Shown piece after piece: positions 38,142 through 47,579 of a stretch of DNA of 64,000 nt. The DNA comes from Streptomyces himalayensis subsp. himalayensis (GTDB taxonomy: Bacteria > Actinomycetota > Actinomycetes > Streptomycetales > Streptomycetaceae), in contig NZ_JACEHE010000008.1 in the NCBI RefSeq assembly GCF_013778455.1, forward strand, positions 124,001-188,000, in the 5' to 3' direction. Position 1 is the stretch's first letter. The number at the start of each line of letters is the position of its first letter. Under the pieces are notes generated by a model that ran no database searches, was not told the DNA's origin, and saw only the letters and a program-made list of their open reading frames with translations. A program made the translations under genes and the position numbers.

Positions 38142-39788
38142 GTGAACGGACCCCTCATCGTCCAGTCGGACAAGACCCTGCTCCTCGAAGTGGACCACGA
38201 CCAGGCCGACGCCTGCCGTCGTGCCATCGCGCCCTTCGCGGAGCTGGAGCGGGCCCCCGAGCACATCCACACCTACCGTGTGACGCCGCTCGGCCTGTGG
38301 AACGCGCGCGCCGCGGGCCACGACGCCGAGCAGGTCGTGGACGCCCTCGTGCAGTACAGCCGCTATCCCGTGCCGCACGCGCTGCTCGTCGACATCGCCG
38401 AGACGATGGACCGGTACGGCCGCCTCACGCTCTCCAAGGACCCCGCGCACGGCCTGGTCCTGACGACCACCGACCGTCCCGTACTCGAGGAGATTCTGCG
38501 CTCGAAGCGGATCAAGCCGCTGGTGGGCGCCCGTATCGACCCCGACACGGTGGCCGTGCACCCGTCCGAGCGCGGCCAGGTCAAGCAGACGCTGCTGAAG
38601 CTGGGCTGGCCCGCCGAGGACCTCGCCGGATACGTCGACGGCGAGGCCCACCCGATCGAGCTGGCCGAGAACGGCTGGGCGCTGCGCCCGTACCAGAAGC
38701 AGGCCGTGGAGAGCTTCTGGCACGGCGGATCCGGTGTCGTCGTCCTGCCCTGCGGGGCCGGGAAGACGCTGGTCGGCGCGGGGTCGATGGCGCAGGCGAA
38801 GGCGACGACGCTGATCCTCGTCACGAACACGGTCTCGGCCCGCCAGTGGAAGCACGAGCTGGTGAAGCGGACGTCGCTGACCGAGGAGGAGATCGGCGAG
38901 TACAGCGGTACGCGCAAGGAGATCCGCCCGGTCACCATCGCCACGTACCAGGTCCTGACGACGAAGCGGAAGGGCATCTACCCGCACCTCGAGCTGTTCG
39001 ACTCCCGCGACTGGGGCCTCATCGTCTACGACGAGGTGCACCTGCTGCCCGCGCCGGTCTTCAAGTTCACGGCCGATCTGCAGGCGCGCCGCCGCCTGGG
39101 TCTGACCGCGACGCTCGTACGCGAGGACGGCCGCGAGTCGGACGTGTTCTCGCTGATCGGGCCGAAGCGTTTCGACGCGCCGTGGAAGGAGATCGAGGCG
39201 CAGGGCTACATCGCGCCCGCGGACTGCGTCGAGGTCCGTGTCAACCTCACCGACTCGGAGCGGCTCGCGTACGCCACGGCGGAGACCGAGGAGAAGTACC
39301 GCTACTGCGCGACGACGGACACCAAGCGCCACGTCACCGAGGCGCTGGTGCGCAAGCACAAGGGTCAGCAGACCCTCGTCATCGGCCAGTACATCGACCA
39401 GCTCGACGAGCTGGGCGAGCACCTGGACGCGCCGGTCATCAAGGGCGAGACGTCGAACGCGCAGCGCGAGAAGCTGTTCGACGCGTTCCGGCAGGGCGAG
39501 ATCTCCGTCCTGGTCGTGTCGAAGGTCGCGAACTTCTCCATCGACCTTCCGGAGGCGACGGTCGCCATCCAGGTATCGGGCACGTTCGGCTCGCGCCAGG
39601 AGGAGGCCCAGCGCCTCGGCCGCGTGCTGCGCCCGAAGGCCGACGGCCATCCGGCGATCTTCTACTCGGTGGTCGCCCGCGACACGATCGACCAGGACTT
39701 CGCGGCACACCGCCAGCGGTTCCTGGCGGAGCAGGGGTACGCGTACCGCATCGTGGACGCGGACGAGTTGCTGGCGGGGGGCGCCTGA
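38142..39788 (+). CDS. DNA repair helicase XPB (3'-5', superfamily 2)
   Basis: 548 residues. Walker A is LPCGAGKTLVG, the DEVH box is VYDEVHLLPAP, and the XPB-specific RED motif is in LVREDGRESDVF. The helicase C half has VSKVANFSIDLPEA and an Arg finger in QRLGRVLRP. Bacterial XPB unwinds DNA 3' to 5'; involvement in excision repair is expected from the family. GTG at 38142 follows AAAGGGA. Confidence 0.95.
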   Translation: MNGPLIVQSDKTLLLEVDHDQADACRRAIAPFAELERAPEHIHTYRVTPLGLWNARAAGHDAEQVVDALVQYSRYPVPHALLVDIAETMDRYGRLTLSKDPAHGLVLTTTDRPVLEEILRSKRIKPLVGARIDPDTVAVHPSERGQVKQTLLKLGWPAEDLAGYVDGEAHPIELAENGWALRPYQKQAVESFWHGGSGVVVLPCGAGKTLVGAGSMAQAKATTLILVTNTVSARQWKHELVKRTSLTEEEIGEYSGTRKEIRPVTIATYQVLTTKRKGIYPHLELFDSRDWGLIVYDEVHLLPAPVFKFTADLQARRRLGLTATLVREDGRESDVFSLIGPKRFDAPWKEIEAQGYIAPADCVEVRVNLTDSERLAYATAETEEKYRYCATTDTKRHVTEALVRKHKGQQTLVIGQYIDQLDELGEHLDAPVIKGETSNAQREKLFDAFRQGEISVLVVSKVANFSIDLPEATVAIQVSGTFGSRQEEAQRLGRVLRPKADGHPAIFYSVVARDTIDQDFAAHRQRFLAEQGYAYRIVDADELLAGGA

Positions 39789-39861
39789 CGGTCGCGTCAG
39801 GCGCACGGAGCTGTCCCGGCCCATAGGGCCGGGTGAGCAAGACCGCGAGATCCGACTGACG

Positions 39862-41115
39862 TCACAGATTGTCGCGGAGTACATGATCTCGCGTGGCCGT
39901 CTGCTCCTCGTCGTCCTGCGGATCTTTGACGACACGGACATTCTGCTGGCCGAGGACTGATCGGACGGCCCGCTGGTCCGGGAGCCAGGCCGAGACCGTA
40001 CCGCGCAGTTCCGGTACCAGGGACAGCAGCACCAGCCCCACCAGCGGATACGGCGACGCCAACGGCTGCTGCCACCAGGGCAGTCGCAGGTCCAGGTCGC
40101 CCTGGTGCGGCACCAGCCACATCGTGCGCGCGGTGAACAGGACCGCCACCCCCGCGGCCAGGCGAAGTCGGCCCTCCGCGACCAGCACCCCGATCAGCGG
40201 GACGCACCACACCCAGTGGTGCGACCAGCTGATGGGCGAGACGAGGAGCGCGGTGACGGCGGTGACGAGGATGCCCCACCGGTCGTCGGGGACCCGGCGG
40301 GCCAGCCACAGGCCGGCCACCGCCACGGCGGCCGCGGGCACCGCCCAGGCGAGCCCCGGCGACGGGTCGCCGAGGGTTCGCGCGACGAGCCCCTGAAGCG
40401 ACTGGTTGTCGACGATCCACGCCTTGCCGACCCGGCCGGTCTCGAACATCCGGCGGGTCCAGAACTCGACGCTGGCGGCCGGGAGGGCGAGCGCGCCCAG
40501 CAGTACGGTGCCGGCGAAGGCGGCCAGTCCGGTGAGGCCCTCGCGCACCCGCCGTGTGACCAGCAGATAGAGGATGAACGCCGCGGGCGTGAGCTTGACT
40601 CCGGCGGCGATGCCGAGCGCGAAGCCCTTGCCGACGGCACCGGGCGCCCTGGTCAGGTCCCAGAGGACCAGACAGGCCAGGGCGAGGTTGATCTGCCCGA
40701 AGAGCAGCGTCTGGAAGACGGGTTCGAGCCAGAGCGCGGCCGCCGACGCGGCGCAGACGGCGGGGAACGTCGCGCGCAGCCCGGCGAACCGGCACGAGAG
40801 CCACACGAGCAGCGTGAGCAGCGCGGCGTTCCCGGCGACGAAGACGGCCTTGAGGATTCCCAGGGGGAGCCAGGTGGTGGGTACGAACAGGATCGCGGCG
40901 AACGGCGGATAGGTCGCGGGCAGACGCCATTCGGTGACCGTGAAGCCGTAGAGATCGCGGCCGGTGACCACGGCGGAGCCCTCGGCCCGGTACACCAGGG
41001 CGTCGGCCATGGGGATGCGCTGGACGGCACAGAGCACGAGGAGGGCGGCGAGGGACAGCGCGAGCAGCAGACCCGCTGCACTATGCGATCGGAGGATCAC
41101 AGTCCGGTACTTCAC
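39862..41115 (-). CDS. GT87 family polyprenyl-phosphate mannosyltransferase-like membrane protein
   Basis: 417 residues with about ten membrane helices. The GT-C pattern is visible: a periplasmic loop after helix 1 with MADALVYRAEGSAVV (conserved Asp), later ATYPPFAAILFVP and WSHHWVWCVP. GT87 (DUF2029) enzymes in actinobacteria add mannose from polyprenyl phosphomannose to glycolipids or proteins. Acceptor unknown. The convergent XPB gene ends 73 bases away. Confidence 0.85.
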   Translation of the reverse strand: MKYRTVILRSHSAAGLLLALSLAALLVLCAVQRIPMADALVYRAEGSAVVTGRDLYGFTVTEWRLPATYPPFAAILFVPTTWLPLGILKAVFVAGNAALLTLLVWLSCRFAGLRATFPAVCAASAAALWLEPVFQTLLFGQINLALACLVLWDLTRAPGAVGKGFALGIAAGVKLTPAAFILYLLVTRRVREGLTGLAAFAGTVLLGALALPAASVEFWTRRMFETGRVGKAWIVDNQSLQGLVARTLGDPSPGLAWAVPAAAVAVAGLWLARRVPDDRWGILVTAVTALLVSPISWSHHWVWCVPLIGVLVAEGRLRLAAGVAVLFTARTMWLVPHQGDLDLRLPWWQQPLASPYPLVGLVLLSLVPELRGTVSAWLPDQRAVRSVLGQQNVRVVKDPQDDEEQTATRDHVLRDNL

Positions 41116-41236
41116 GGGCGCGACCCTAGTGGATCGACGCCGTCGTCAGGGGGTGCGGCGCCTGCCGTCACGCTCACGGGGGCGCTTGCGGCACAGAGGG
41201 GCGGACGTGCCGAGTGGATGGAGGCCGGCGGTCGGC

Positions 41237-41425
41237 TCAGCGGCGGCGGACGCCCGCCTCCTCCGCGTACTCGCCGAGGACGATCACCCTGAACGCGGCG
41301 CTCAGAAAGACCCTGACGGCGCGCAGCACGTCGCCGATGCGGTGGCTGTGGTGGCTTCCGGTGGCGGCGGTGGCGCCCGGCGGGCCGGAGTGGAGGGAGG
41401 CCGGAGAGAAGGCTGCAGTGGTCAT
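41237..41425 (-). CDS. Small conserved protein with C-terminal GEYAEEAGVRRR
   Basis: 62 residues: a Ser/Gly/Ala/His-rich first half (MTTAAFSPASLHSGPPGATA) then a helix, RAVRVFLSAAFRVIVLGEYA, and the tail EEAGVRRR. I recall similar small Streptomyces proteins ending EEAGVRR; role unknown. The ribosome site GGAG is very close to the ATG. Third codon positions are mostly G or C, as in real genes. Confidence 0.6.
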   Translation of the reverse strand: MTTAAFSPASLHSGPPGATAATGSHHSHRIGDVLRAVRVFLSAAFRVIVLGEYAEEAGVRRR

Positions 41426-41621
41426 GTCTCCATGATGGAAAACCGGCCCTGCAGGGGCATCGGCCCACGGATGTAACCTGCGGCGGCACCGCGTACGACC
41501 CGCGGCGGAGCCGTCCCCCTAAGGTCCTGCGAGCGTCGCAGTCTCCGGTACGGCGCGGACAGGCCGCGGGCCCCGGCTTCGCGCGGCGTCGCGCACGCGA
41601 CGACCCGCCCGCGGAAATTGG

Positions 41622-41652
41622 TTGGCCCCGCCCCGGCCTCCTGTCCTAGAAT
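41622..41652 (+). promoter_or_regulatory. Candidate promoter of the HelD-type gene
   Basis: TTGGCC, 19 bases, TAGAAT: a strong -10 with longer than usual spacing. It predicts an untranslated leader of about 170 bases. The rest of the gap 41426-41831 shows no other feature; I did not find the 19-bp rifampicin-associated element (GGGGCTTGCGGCAAGCCCC). Confidence 0.45.
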
Positions 41653-41831
41653 CGCCGACCTTGCCCGCCTCCCCTGCGAGGAGCGCGGTCGGCCGGACGG
41701 AAACCGGTCGGCATCCCGCACGACAGCATGCGCACGCCGCGGCCCGTACGGCACCACGAGCGACGCGCCTCGAGTCGTACGCCCTACGCATGCAGGACCT
41801 TGTCACGCAGCACCTTTCCGGAGGCAACCCC

Positions 41832-44018
41832 GTGTCCAGCTCGTCCGCGCCGTCCGCCGCGCCGTCCGAAGGCCCGTCAGAGCGACCCACCGACGGTCCC
41901 ACCGAACGGCCCTCCGAACGGCCCTCCGAACGGCCCTCCGACGGCCCGTCAGACAGCCCGCTCGCCCGTGAGCGCTCCCATCTCGCCTCCTCCCGCGCCG
42001 CGTTGCGGGCCATGCGCGAGGACGTCGAGTCCCTCGACATCAGCGACGTCACCGCGAACTGGGTGAACGCGGCAGTCCTCGAGCACCAGATCGACGAGCG
42101 CATCAAGTCCCTCGCGGACCTCGCCCACACCCCGCTGTTCTTCGGCCGGCTGGACTACATGCACGCACCGGGCGCCGATCAGGCCGAAGGGGCTGACGGA
42201 GAGCGCTTCTACATCGGGCGGCGGCACGTCCACGACGCCGAGGGCGACCCGATGGTCATCGACTGGCGCGCCCCGGTGTCCCAGCCGTTCTACCGGGCGT
42301 CCAAGAAGGACCCCATGGACGTCGCGCTGCGCCGCCGCTTCGGGTACACGGGCGGCGACCTCACCGCGTACGAGGACGAACACCTCTCCGACCCGGCAGA
42401 GGCGGCCCGCACGAGCAAACTCCTCCAGCAGGAGATCGAGCGCCCGCGCGTCGGCCCCATGCGCGACATCGTCGCCACGATCCAGCCGGAGCAGGACGAG
42501 ATCGTACGGTCGGGGCTGTCCGGCACCGTCTGCGTACAGGGCGGCCCGGGCACCGGGAAAACCGCCGTCGGCCTGCACCGGGTCGCGTATCTGCTCTACG
42601 CGCACCGCGAGCGGCTCGCCCGCACGGGCACCCTCGTCATCGGCCCGAACGCGTCCTTCCTGCACTACATCGAGCAGGTCCTGCCCGCCCTGGGCGAGCT
42701 GGAGGTCAAGCAGGCGACGGTCGACGACCTGGTCGCGCACGTGGAGGTGCGGGGCACGGACGACCCGGCCGCCGCGCTGGTCAAGGGCGACGCGAGGATG
42801 GCGGAGGTCCTGCGCCGGGCCGTCCGCTCACACGTCACCATGCCCACCGAGCCGGTCGTCGTCGTCCGCGGCTCGCGCCGCTGGCGCATCCCGGCGTACG
42901 AACTCGATGAGCTCGTCCAGGAGTTGCTGGACCGCGACATCCGCTACGGCGCCGCCCGCGAGGCCCTCCCGCAGCGCATCGCGCACGCCGTCCTGGTGCG
43001 GATGGAGCAGTCGGGCGAGGCACCGGACGACCGGGTTCAGGACGCGGTGGCGCGCAACGCCGCGGTGAAGGCGGCGGTCAAGGCGATCTGGCCGGCCGTC
43101 GACCCGGCGAAACTCGTGCTGCGCCTTCTCTCCGACGCCGACTTCCTCGCCGCACACGCGGAAGGGATCCTCGACGAGGAAGAGCAGAAGGCGATCATCT
43201 GGGCGCAGCCCGGATCCGGTAAAAGGGCCCCGCGGAGCGTGAAGTCGGCGAAGTGGTCGGCCGCGGACGCCGTCCTGATCGACGAGGTGACCGACCTCGT
43301 CCAGCGCACGCACTCCCTCGGGCATGTCGTACTCGACGAGGCGCAGGACCTCTCCCCCATGCAGTACCGGGCGGTGGGCCGCCGCTGCACGACGGGCTCG
43401 GCGACCGTGCTCGGCGATCTGGCGCAGGGCACGACGCCATGGGCGACCCCGAGTTGGGACGTGGCGCTGCGCCACCTGGGCCATCCGGGCGCGATCGTCG
43501 AGGAGCTGACCGCGGGCTTCCGTGTGCCCCGCGAGGTCATCGCGTACGCGTCCCGGCTGCTGCCCGCGATCGCTCCGGAGCTCACGGCGGTGGAGTCGAT
43601 GCGTGAGACGCCGGGCTCACTGACGGTACGCCGGCTGGGCGAGGCCGCCGGCCTGGACGCGGCGGCCCTGGAGGCCTGCACGGAGTCGCTGCGCCACGAG
43701 GGCTCGATCGGCCTGATCGCGGCCGACGCCCGCATCCCCGCGCTGGCCGAGGCGCTGACGGCGGCCGGGATGCCGTATCTCTCCCCCGGCGAGGAGACAA
43801 CCCCGGACACCCGCCTCACCCTGGTGCCGGCATCGCTGGCGAAGGGCCTCGAGTACGACTACGTGGTGCTCGACGAGCCGTCCGCCATCGTCGACGCCGA
43901 ACCGGACGAACGCACCGGCCTGCGCCGTCTCTACGTCGCGCTGACCCGAGCGGTCTCGGGCCTGACCGTGGTGCACGCGGCACCGCTGCCCAAGCAGCTC
44001 GCCGAGCCGCACTTCTGA
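41832..44018 (+). CDS. HelD/HelR-type RNA polymerase recycling ATPase
   Basis: 728 residues. UvrD-like superfamily 1 ATPase: Walker A GGPGTGKTAVGLHR, Walker B VVLDEAQDLSPMQYRAVG, C-terminal motif RRLYVALTRA. The long region between the motifs fits HelD proteins, which bind RNA polymerase and release stalled complexes; some actinobacterial members (HelR) give rifamycin tolerance. The N-terminal 40 residues are a repetitive Ser/Pro/Glu/Asp tail (PSERPSERPSDGPSD). GTG at 41832 is chosen for GGAGG seven bases upstream; an upstream ATG at 41790 lacks one. Confidence 0.92.
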   Translation: MSSSSAPSAAPSEGPSERPTDGPTERPSERPSERPSDGPSDSPLARERSHLASSRAALRAMREDVESLDISDVTANWVNAAVLEHQIDERIKSLADLAHTPLFFGRLDYMHAPGADQAEGADGERFYIGRRHVHDAEGDPMVIDWRAPVSQPFYRASKKDPMDVALRRRFGYTGGDLTAYEDEHLSDPAEAARTSKLLQQEIERPRVGPMRDIVATIQPEQDEIVRSGLSGTVCVQGGPGTGKTAVGLHRVAYLLYAHRERLARTGTLVIGPNASFLHYIEQVLPALGELEVKQATVDDLVAHVEVRGTDDPAAALVKGDARMAEVLRRAVRSHVTMPTEPVVVVRGSRRWRIPAYELDELVQELLDRDIRYGAAREALPQRIAHAVLVRMEQSGEAPDDRVQDAVARNAAVKAAVKAIWPAVDPAKLVLRLLSDADFLAAHAEGILDEEEQKAIIWAQPGSGKRAPRSVKSAKWSAADAVLIDEVTDLVQRTHSLGHVVLDEAQDLSPMQYRAVGRRCTTGSATVLGDLAQGTTPWATPSWDVALRHLGHPGAIVEELTAGFRVPREVIAYASRLLPAIAPELTAVESMRETPGSLTVRRLGEAAGLDAAALEACTESLRHEGSIGLIAADARIPALAEALTAAGMPYLSPGEETTPDTRLTLVPASLAKGLEYDYVVLDEPSAIVDAEPDERTGLRRLYVALTRAVSGLTVVHAAPLPKQLAEPHF

Positions 44019-44176
44019 CCGCCCCCGACCGCTTTCGATGACATCCGATCGAAATGGGCCCGGCCTTGCGCGTCCATTCGTACTGGCGCGCGAGGCTACG
44101 AGCCCCGGGGTCATCCTCATGGCGTCACCGGGCGTGTTCCGTTGCTGCCGACGGCGGAACGAGGACCCTCGGCCGC

Positions 44177-45685
44177 ATGAAGAAGATCAGAAGGCGTTTC
44201 GCCAGTGCGGTGGGCGGCGCCTGTGCGGCCGTCCTGGCGCTCACCGGCGCAGCGGTACTGCCCCCCGGAGTCGCCGCAGCAGGAACGATCATGCAGACGA
44301 CCCTCTCCATCGGCAACCCGGTGGACGGCAACCACGGCTTCGGCGTGATCTCCGAAGGCGACATGGTGCTGGGCAGCACCGAGACGGAGGGCAACGTCGC
44401 CGTCGGCGGAGACCTGAGCTACGGCGCCAACTACAACGTCTCGCTGCACACCACGGGCTCGTTCACCGCTCCCGGTGACGCCGAGCCCACGGCACTCCTC
44501 ATCGAGGGAGCGGTCGATTACCCCGACGGAAATCCTGCGGGCGTGCTGAGGGTCCTCAACAACGGCTACGTCAAGATCGGTGACCTGTCGGGAAGCGACG
44601 TCCTGACGGAGGACAGCAACGGCGCTTCGGTCAACACACGGGTCGTCGCCACCGGGGCGGCATACGACTCGGTGCCGCGCATCGAACTGAGCACGCGCCA
44701 GCCGGCGGCATCGGTCGGTCCCGTCTCCGGCCTGCTGGACTTCGCATCCCTCTTCGCCCGCTACCGCGAGCGCTCCTCGACCCTGGCGAGGTGCAACAGC
44801 ACGGTGCAGCTGCTGGATGCGAACGGCGATCCGCTGGCGGACTAGAGCACCGTACCGCCCGGCTCGAACATCAGGATCTCGCTGGCCACCGACCGCACGA
44901 ACGTGCTCCGTCTGACCGGGGCGATGCTGAACAACATCTCGACGCTGACGTTCTTGAACCGCCCGACGACCTCGGGGCCGCTGGTCATCGTCGTGGACAC
45001 CACGGCCGGGGGCGGCTCGTTCGCGTGGGACACCCCCACCATGGCCGGGGTCACCGGCAGCGACGCCCCGTACATCCTGTGGAACTACCCGGACGCCACG
45101 GCGGTCACCCTCACCACCGGGGACTCGATCGAGGGCACCATCTACGCACCTCGTGCGCATCTGTCGGACCTGATCCCGTCCAACATCGAAGGGGACGTGA
45201 TCGCGAACCGGTTCACCGCCGGTCCGCCCGTCGGCGGGAACGCCGGCGAGATCCACGAGTTCCCCTTCGACGCGGACCTGGAGTGCGTCACGGGTACGGT
45301 CGAGCCGACGCCCGAGCCGTCGCCCACCTGCCCGACGCCGACCGCGACCGAGCCGGGAGTGAGCACGACGACGCCCAGCACCCCTGGGGTCACCCAGCCC
45401 GGGCCCACGCCGAGCGCGACCCAGCCCGGTCCCACACCGAGCGCCAGTCAGCCCGGGGCCACACCGAGCGCCAGTCAGCCCGGGGCCACGCCGAGCACCA
45501 CCCGGCCTGGCGCCACACCACCGGGCACCGCGCCACCCCGCGAACCGACTCCCAAACCGACGTGTCCTCCGCAGCTCGCGGACACAGGTTCGGGGAGCGT
45601 GCCTGTGTACCTGGCCGCGGCGGCAGCGCTGCTGACCGCGGCTGTGGGAGGGGTACTGCTGTTGTGGCGCCGCTTCAAGGGCTGA
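44177..45685 (+). pseudogene. Choice-of-anchor A surface protein interrupted by an in-frame TAG
   Basis: A signal peptide (MKKIRRRFASAVGG...PPGVAAA) leads a choice-of-anchor A (collagen-binding-like) domain: IGNPVDGNHGFGVISEGD, then EGNVAVGGDLSYG. At 44843-44845 the frame meets TAG after DANGDPLAD, yet the same frame continues without any shift (STVPPGSNIRISLATDRTN) through the rest of the domain. Then follows a Pro/Thr stalk with 27-base repeats (QPGPTPSAT units, about 45400-45510) and a sorting signal: LADTG, membrane helix, WRRFKG. LAxTG is the motif of class E sortases in Streptomyces. One base (for example CAG to TAG) would explain the break. Confidence 0.85.
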
Positions 45686-45690
45686 TCGCG

Positions 45691-45775
45691 GAGGCGGGAG
45701 ACGCCTCGGAGCTGTGGCGCGGGAGGCGGGAGACGCCTCGGAGCTGTGGCGCGGGAGGCGGGATGTGCCTCCAGG
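45691..45775 (+). repeat. 32-bp tandem repeat, 2.6 copies, each with a small hairpin
   Basis: Unit GAGGCGGGAGACGCCTCGGA followed by GCTGTGGCGCGG, starting at 45691, 45723 and (diverged) 45755. GAGGCG/CGCCTC in each unit can pair. Located right after the surface protein gene; the rest of the gap to 45940 holds further GC-rich hairpins and no gene. Confidence 0.85.
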
Positions 45776-45940
45776 GCTTGCCAGCGGAGTCCGGCAAGCC
45801 CTGGCCGGCCCTCTGACGACAGAGGCGGGACGCGCCCCAGCCCTCCAACCGCAGATGCGGGACACGCCTCGGGGAGAGAGGCCTCTCGGACCCTGATCGC
45901 GGTGGCGTGGCGCCTCAGGCGCCTGATCGCCGGAGGCCGC

Positions 45941-46642
45941 TCAGGCGGTGTCCAGTGCCGCGCGCCACTGCGCCACGGCATCCGCCGAGACCGGTGCCGC
46001 CCAGCCGCCCGGGCGGGCCGCGCCACCGATGTGGAAGCCGTCGATGCCCGCGGCCCGCAGCCGCGGCACATGGTCGAGGCGAAGGCCGCCGCCGATCAGG
46101 ATCTGCTGGGTGTAGCCCGGCTCGCCCTGCCGGGCCGCCTCGGCGACGAGGACGTCCAGCCCGTCGTCGACACCGGCCGCCGACCCGGCGGTCAGATAGG
46201 TGTCGAGCCCCGGCAGATCCGCGAGCTGCTTGCGCAGCGCGTCGCGGTCGGCGGCGTGGTCGACGGCCCGGTGGAACGTCCACCGGCACCCGTCGACCGC
46301 GCCGGCCACGGCCTCGATCGCACCCATGTCCGGCTCCCCGGCCGCGGTCAGGAACCCGAGCACGAACTCGCCGGCCCCTTCCGACCGCAGCACACGCGCT
46401 TCCCGTACGAGCCTGTCGCGCGCGGCGGCGTCCCCCGCCGCGAACCCGTCCGAGAGCCGCAGCATCACGCGCAGCGGGATGTCGACGGCGGCGCGGATCC
46501 GGGCGAAGGTGTCGTGTGACGGCGTCAGCCCGTCGGAGGCCATGTCGGTGACCAGCTCCAGCCGGTCCGCGCCTCCGGCCTGCGCGGCGACCGCGTCCTC
46601 GGGGGTGAGGGCGATCACCTCCAGAACTGCACGCTTGCTCAT
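45941..46642 (-). CDS. cutC: CutC family protein (copper homeostasis)
   Basis: 233 residues, TIM-barrel CutC family: AVLEVIALTPEDAVAAQAGG at the N terminus, then GADRLELVTDMASDGLTPS, and WTFHRAVDHAADR. The link to copper is by family name and is weak outside E. coli. A DasR-like operator lies 67 bases upstream of the start. Confidence 0.9.
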   Translation of the reverse strand: MSKRAVLEVIALTPEDAVAAQAGGADRLELVTDMASDGLTPSHDTFARIRAAVDIPLRVMLRLSDGFAAGDAAARDRLVREARVLRSEGAGEFVLGFLTAAGEPDMGAIEAVAGAVDGCRWTFHRAVDHAADRDALRKQLADLPGLDTYLTAGSAAGVDDGLDVLVAEAARQGEPGYTQQILIGGGLRLDHVPRLRAAGIDGFHIGGAARPGGWAAPVSADAVAQWRAALDTA

Positions 46643-46708
46643 GGGACCCCAATCGTCGGGTGGCTACAGGGCAAACGGGCCTACCGGCCCCTCAGACCTG
46701 CACGCCCA

Positions 46709-46724
46709 ACAGGTCTAGTCCAAT
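46709..46724. promoter_or_regulatory. DasR-like operator (dre) between cutC and the HD gene
   Basis: On the minus strand TGGACTAGACCT, identical over 12 bases to the site at 62914 in front of nagK, and 9/10 to the core GGTCTAGACC. Confidence 0.6.
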
Positions 46725-46851
46725 ATCCAGCCTACGCCCTGACGGCCTCGCTCGACAGACGATCACGCGGGGGCGCAAGCGCGGAACGGCGACAAACTCG
46801 GGCCGGAGGGCCGCAACACTCTGCCCCGAGCACCGAAGCCCCGCTCCCGTA

Positions 46852-46857
46852 GACAAT
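46852..46857 (+). promoter_or_regulatory. -10-like element (HD gene)
   Basis: GACAAT, seven bases, ATG at 46865; same type of spacing as the other leaderless genes here. The ATG at 46856 overlaps it. Confidence 0.45.
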
Positions 46858-46864
46858 GGCGGGC

Positions 46865-47566
46865 ATGGCCGCCACACCATCCCAGCCCGCCCTCGCAGAC
46901 CTGCCCACCCGCTGGTCCTCAACGGTCGCGACCGTCCGCGACATGGACCGCGACATGGACAGGGACGCCGCCCGCGATACTGCCGGGGACCAGCCCTCCG
47001 CGCACCCGTACGCCGACGACCTCCTCGCCCGCTGGTCGGAACCCCACCGCCGCTACCACACCGTCGACCACCTGCGAGCTGTCCTCGACCGCATCGACGT
47101 ACTGGAGCAGTACGCCGACGACCCCGCCCTGGTCCGCCTGGCCGCCTGGTTCCACGACGCGGTCTACCTCCCCGACCGCTCGACGAACGAGGAGCGCAGC
47201 GCCCGCCTCGCCGAGCGGGCGCTGCAGGAGCTCGGCATCGAGGAGTCCCGCACGGCCGAGGTCGCCCGCCTGGTCCTTCTCACGGTCACCCACGACCCGC
47301 AGGAGGACGACGCCAACGGTGCGGTCCTGTGCGACGCGGACCTGGCGATCCTCGCCTCACCCCCCGAGACATACGCCGCCTACGCCGCCGCCGTCCGCGA
47401 GGAGTACGGCTTCGTACCCGACGACGCTTTCCGCCAGGGCCGCGCCGCGGTCCTGCGCCACCTCCTCGACCTGCCGACCCTGTTCCGCACTCCGTACGGC
47501 AGGGAGCACTGGGAGGACCGGGCCCGCCGGAACCTGGCGACGGAGCTGGGCCTGCTGACGGACTGA
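46865..47566 (+). CDS. HD superfamily metal-dependent hydrolase
   Basis: 233 residues. Metal ligands: YHTVDHLR, then AAWFHDAVYLPDR (HD pair), then VTHDP, and a late Asp (LCDADLAIL). This is the group of predicted metal-dependent HD phosphohydrolases without known substrate. Residues 18-30 have a short repeat (RDMDRDMDRD). Start uncertain between ATG 46865 and 46856; the -10 spacing favours 46865. Directly followed by a GNAT gene remnant. Confidence 0.85.
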   Translation: MAATPSQPALADLPTRWSSTVATVRDMDRDMDRDAARDTAGDQPSAHPYADDLLARWSEPHRRYHTVDHLRAVLDRIDVLEQYADDPALVRLAAWFHDAVYLPDRSTNEERSARLAERALQELGIEESRTAEVARLVLLTVTHDPQEDDANGAVLCDADLAILASPPETYAAYAAAVREEYGFVPDDAFRQGRAAVLRHLLDLPTLFRTPYGREHWEDRARRNLATELGLLTD

Positions 47567-47579
47567 ACCAAGGCCTGCG

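Noticed and set aside
41426..41831. Rifampicin-associated element upstream of the HelD-type gene
   Set aside because: Several GGCC-rich palindromic bits exist, but nothing matching GGGGCTTGCGGCAAGCCCC.
45400..45510. Regular short repeats that might suggest a CRISPR-like array
   Set aside because: They are 27-base codon repeats of the Pro/Thr stalk without unique spacers; no cas genes.
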